Assembly (NCBI GenBank): GCA_963794165.1
Contig: CAWCCT010000003.1
Coordinates: forward strand, 62,001 to 126,000
Source: PALSA-350 sp963794165
GTDB lineage: Bacteria; Acidobacteriota; Terriglobia; Terriglobales; Acidobacteriaceae
Length of the DNA: 64,000 bases
Direction: 5' to 3'
How positions within the stretch are numbered: the first letter of the stretch is position 1; the number at the start of each line of letters is the position of its first letter. Of the stretch, positions 62,258 through 64,000 are shown piece by piece. The notes beneath the pieces are model-generated. The model did no database searches and was not told the DNA's origin. It saw nothing but the letters and a program-made list of their open reading frames with translations. Both the position numbers and the translations under genes were made by a program.

Positions 62258-63955
62258 CTATCGCCGCGTCGCGTCACAATCGGATGTTTGCAAAATGGGA
62301 TATTTCTGCAAGAACTGTCCCGCTGCGGCAGGATTCCAGGGAGCAGTTCTGTCCGGAAACCGGATGAATCCTGATTCGGGCGGCCTGAGCAGCCACACCT
62401 GGCGGTCTTCAAATTCGCACAGCAGCGGCAGGTTTGACTCTAAGGGTTCCGTATCTCTGGCCCAGATCACATGTTGCGTCGCAATGTCGTAGCCGTTGTT
62501 GATCCAGCTATATCCCCAAAAATGATTGGGACGATAGCGGACAATCACCAGTTGCCTGCCGGGCTTTGCTTCCATAATGCCTTTGATCGCCTCATAACCA
62601 GGGATGTCGGCCGTGTGCGAGGCCCAGTTGGATGGCAAAGTATTCATTGGCACCACGATCAAGCGGACGAAGAACATGACGATAACCGCCGCCAACGTAC
62701 CCCGCAATAGCTTGAGCCATATCTCGTGGTGGCGAGCCCCAACGCGCAGAGAGCGTAGGCCATTCAACATGATGAGGTAGAGGATGCCGGTGGCTACTGC
62801 GACATAGTGTGCCTGGAGCCATGTCTCGGTAAGAAAGCCAAGACCAGCAAAGAAAAGCGTATACATCAGCACCCGCGACCTTCTGGCGCGCCATGTTGCA
62901 GTTAAGCCTATGCCCGTCAGCGTCAATGCCGGAAAGACAAAGAACAGCCATTGGTAAATGGCCTTCACTATTATTTCGATAGCAAAATCGCCGGGAACGT
63001 TCTGGCTCACATAAGGCATCATCTCTTCATCGCGAAAGTAGCTGAGCTGGTCCAGGAACTGGTAGTGAACCGAATAGTTCGGCTTGCCAAATAAAAACGG
63101 CGGGCAAATACTCCACTGCTGCCAGTACTCGATCCACGGGAAAATAAGGCGTCCGGTCACACGGTGACAGTAGCAGCCAGTGAAGACCGCTCCGGCCAGC
63201 AGGAGAGCGAACCCCGGAAGCCAGATGTGAACACCCGCCCGCTTTCGAACAAGAATCCGGACGGTGTAGAGGCAAGTAGGCAGTGAGATGAGAGCACCTT
63301 CAAACGGGCGCGAGTTCGCCAGCAGAAGCAGGCCGAGCACCATCAGCAGTCCGTCGCGCGCCGTCGTTTTGTGAGCCAGCCTGCCCGCAGCGCCCAACAA
63401 GAGACATCCGCCCAGTATCGCGGCCGAGCCGCCCCAATAGGAGTTGCCGAAATAGCTGAACCAACTGATGCGCACCACCGCCAGCAGGCCGCCGAGCAAC
63501 GCCCATTCCGGGGGCAGGTAGGCTTGGAGCATCCAGCACAAGCTGGCTGCGGCGAGCGCCATGCTCAGCAATATGCCGGCGCGGGGTGTGGATAGCCAAC
63601 GCTGTCCGAATGCCATGAACAGAGGCTGAGCTATGCCATACTTCGAGGCGAAGGTCGGCTGCATGAGGACATAAAATTGTTCGAAGTGATGCCACACCGG
63701 GGGCGTCGGGTTCGTCACTCGGCCATGAGCGAACGTGTCGCTCGCGAGTAGATAGCTAAACTCGTCATGGATGTTGGGGGCGCTAAACGGCTCTATGGGT
63801 AACAGCGCAATGCGGCCCACCCAAGACAAGAGAAACACGGCTACGCAAGCGCGCAACCGCTTCTGCGCGAAGCAGCGAAAACCGGCGTTGGGGAAGAACG
63901 CCAGAAATCGCACTGGAAGCAGGATGAAAAAAAGCAGAACCGCCAGCGTTACCAT
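62258..63955 (-). CDS. polytopic membrane protein, GT-C glycosyltransferase-like, possibly incomplete at the window edge
   Basis: The 565-residue protein has about ten membrane helices and an early periplasmic-loop acidic pair in NIHDEFSYLLASDTFAHG, the pattern of GT-C glycosyltransferases that use lipid-linked sugars. The C-terminal 130 residues are soluble. The frame stays open from the ATG at 63955 to base 64000, so the true start may lie outside the window. Convergent with the TadG gene; pilin glycosylation is a guess only. Confidence 0.72.
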   Translation of the reverse strand: MVTLAVLLFFILLPVRFLAFFPNAGFRCFAQKRLRACVAVFLLSWVGRIALLPIEPFSAPNIHDEFSYLLASDTFAHGRVTNPTPPVWHHFEQFYVLMQPTFASKYGIAQPLFMAFGQRWLSTPRAGILLSMALAAASLCWMLQAYLPPEWALLGGLLAVVRISWFSYFGNSYWGGSAAILGGCLLLGAAGRLAHKTTARDGLLMVLGLLLLANSRPFEGALISLPTCLYTVRILVRKRAGVHIWLPGFALLLAGAVFTGCYCHRVTGRLIFPWIEYWQQWSICPPFLFGKPNYSVHYQFLDQLSYFRDEEMMPYVSQNVPGDFAIEIIVKAIYQWLFFVFPALTLTGIGLTATWRARRSRVLMYTLFFAGLGFLTETWLQAHYVAVATGILYLIMLNGLRSLRVGARHHEIWLKLLRGTLAAVIVMFFVRLIVVPMNTLPSNWASHTADIPGYEAIKGIMEAKPGRQLVIVRYRPNHFWGYSWINNGYDIATQHVIWARDTEPLESNLPLLCEFEDRQVWLLRPPESGFIRFPDRTAPWNPAAAGQFLQKYPILQTSDCDATRR

Positions 63956-64000
63956 CGCCTCGATCGCAACAAACCGCAGGTGGTATATCTCAACGTGAAG

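Overview
The window looks like part of the chromosome of a Gram-negative soil bacterium, most likely an Acidobacteriota (Terriglobia-type) genome. This is inferred from high GC, the housekeeping gene set (LpxC, MltG, bactofilin, Zn-type HemB), a Tad/Flp pilus locus with a DUF192 gene, a DUF3037/HipA-like pair, and three families of palindromic intergenic repeats that read as acidobacterial. No database was consulted. No rRNA, CRISPR array or prophage was seen; one tRNA (Pro, GGG) is present.

Layout. 0-9 kb: bactofilin, RNase R, YggX-type protein, tRNA-Pro, a DUF1003 membrane protein with a shifted C-terminus, small zinc-ribbon proteins, a MerR regulator, an Old Yellow Enzyme, a lipoprotein and a zinc-ribbon membrane protein. 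8.9-11.9 kb: pyrimidine operon pyrR-pyrB-pyrC. 12-15.3 kb: three genes (DUF2085, a glycine-zipper lipoprotein, a pyridine nucleotide-disulphide oxidoreductase) that each carry frameshifts, around an intact DUF4126 gene. 15.6-21.9 kb: mutS2, hemB and a fused acyl-CoA ligase/ACP/acyltransferase. 22-25.8 kb: lpdA-lipB-E2, a lipoate-centred cluster. 26-28 kb: purE-purK. 27.8-29.6 kb: DUF3037 and HipA-like kinase. 29.9-36.2 kb: Gfo/Idh/MocA oxidoreductase, lipoprotein and mltG, then a compact run ruvX-greA-CDP-alcohol phosphotransferase-isoaspartyl peptidase-maf. 36.4-42.6 kb: M20 peptidase, lpxC, obgE, alr and dnaB. 42.7-50.8 kb is accessory: an IS30-family element, an esterase, a DUF3761 protein, a SpoIIE-type phosphatase and an IS110/IS1111-family element. 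50.8-62.2 kb: a divergent Tad pilus locus with two Flp pilins, prepilin peptidase, CpaB, secretin, TadZ, TadA, TadB and TadC on the minus strand, and TadE/TadG-like proteins on the plus strand. A polytopic membrane protein runs to the right edge.

The most interesting signal is in the IS1111-type element (49236-50713). It has split one of the palindromic repeats at a CT dinucleotide. Its 3' non-coding region contains two short blocks: one carries both halves of the interrupted target and the other both IS ends, each half including the CT core. This looks like the guide loops of a seekRNA/bridge RNA, readable directly from sequence.

Three repeat families recur. Family A is about 145 bp: two hairpins in inverted orientation with mirrored loops around a centre conserved in three of the copies. 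Family B has long inverted arms containing GATCCCTC and CGGGATGAC; one copy has perfect 67-bp arms. Family C contains CCCGACTAAAGTCGGG. Most copies sit between convergent genes.
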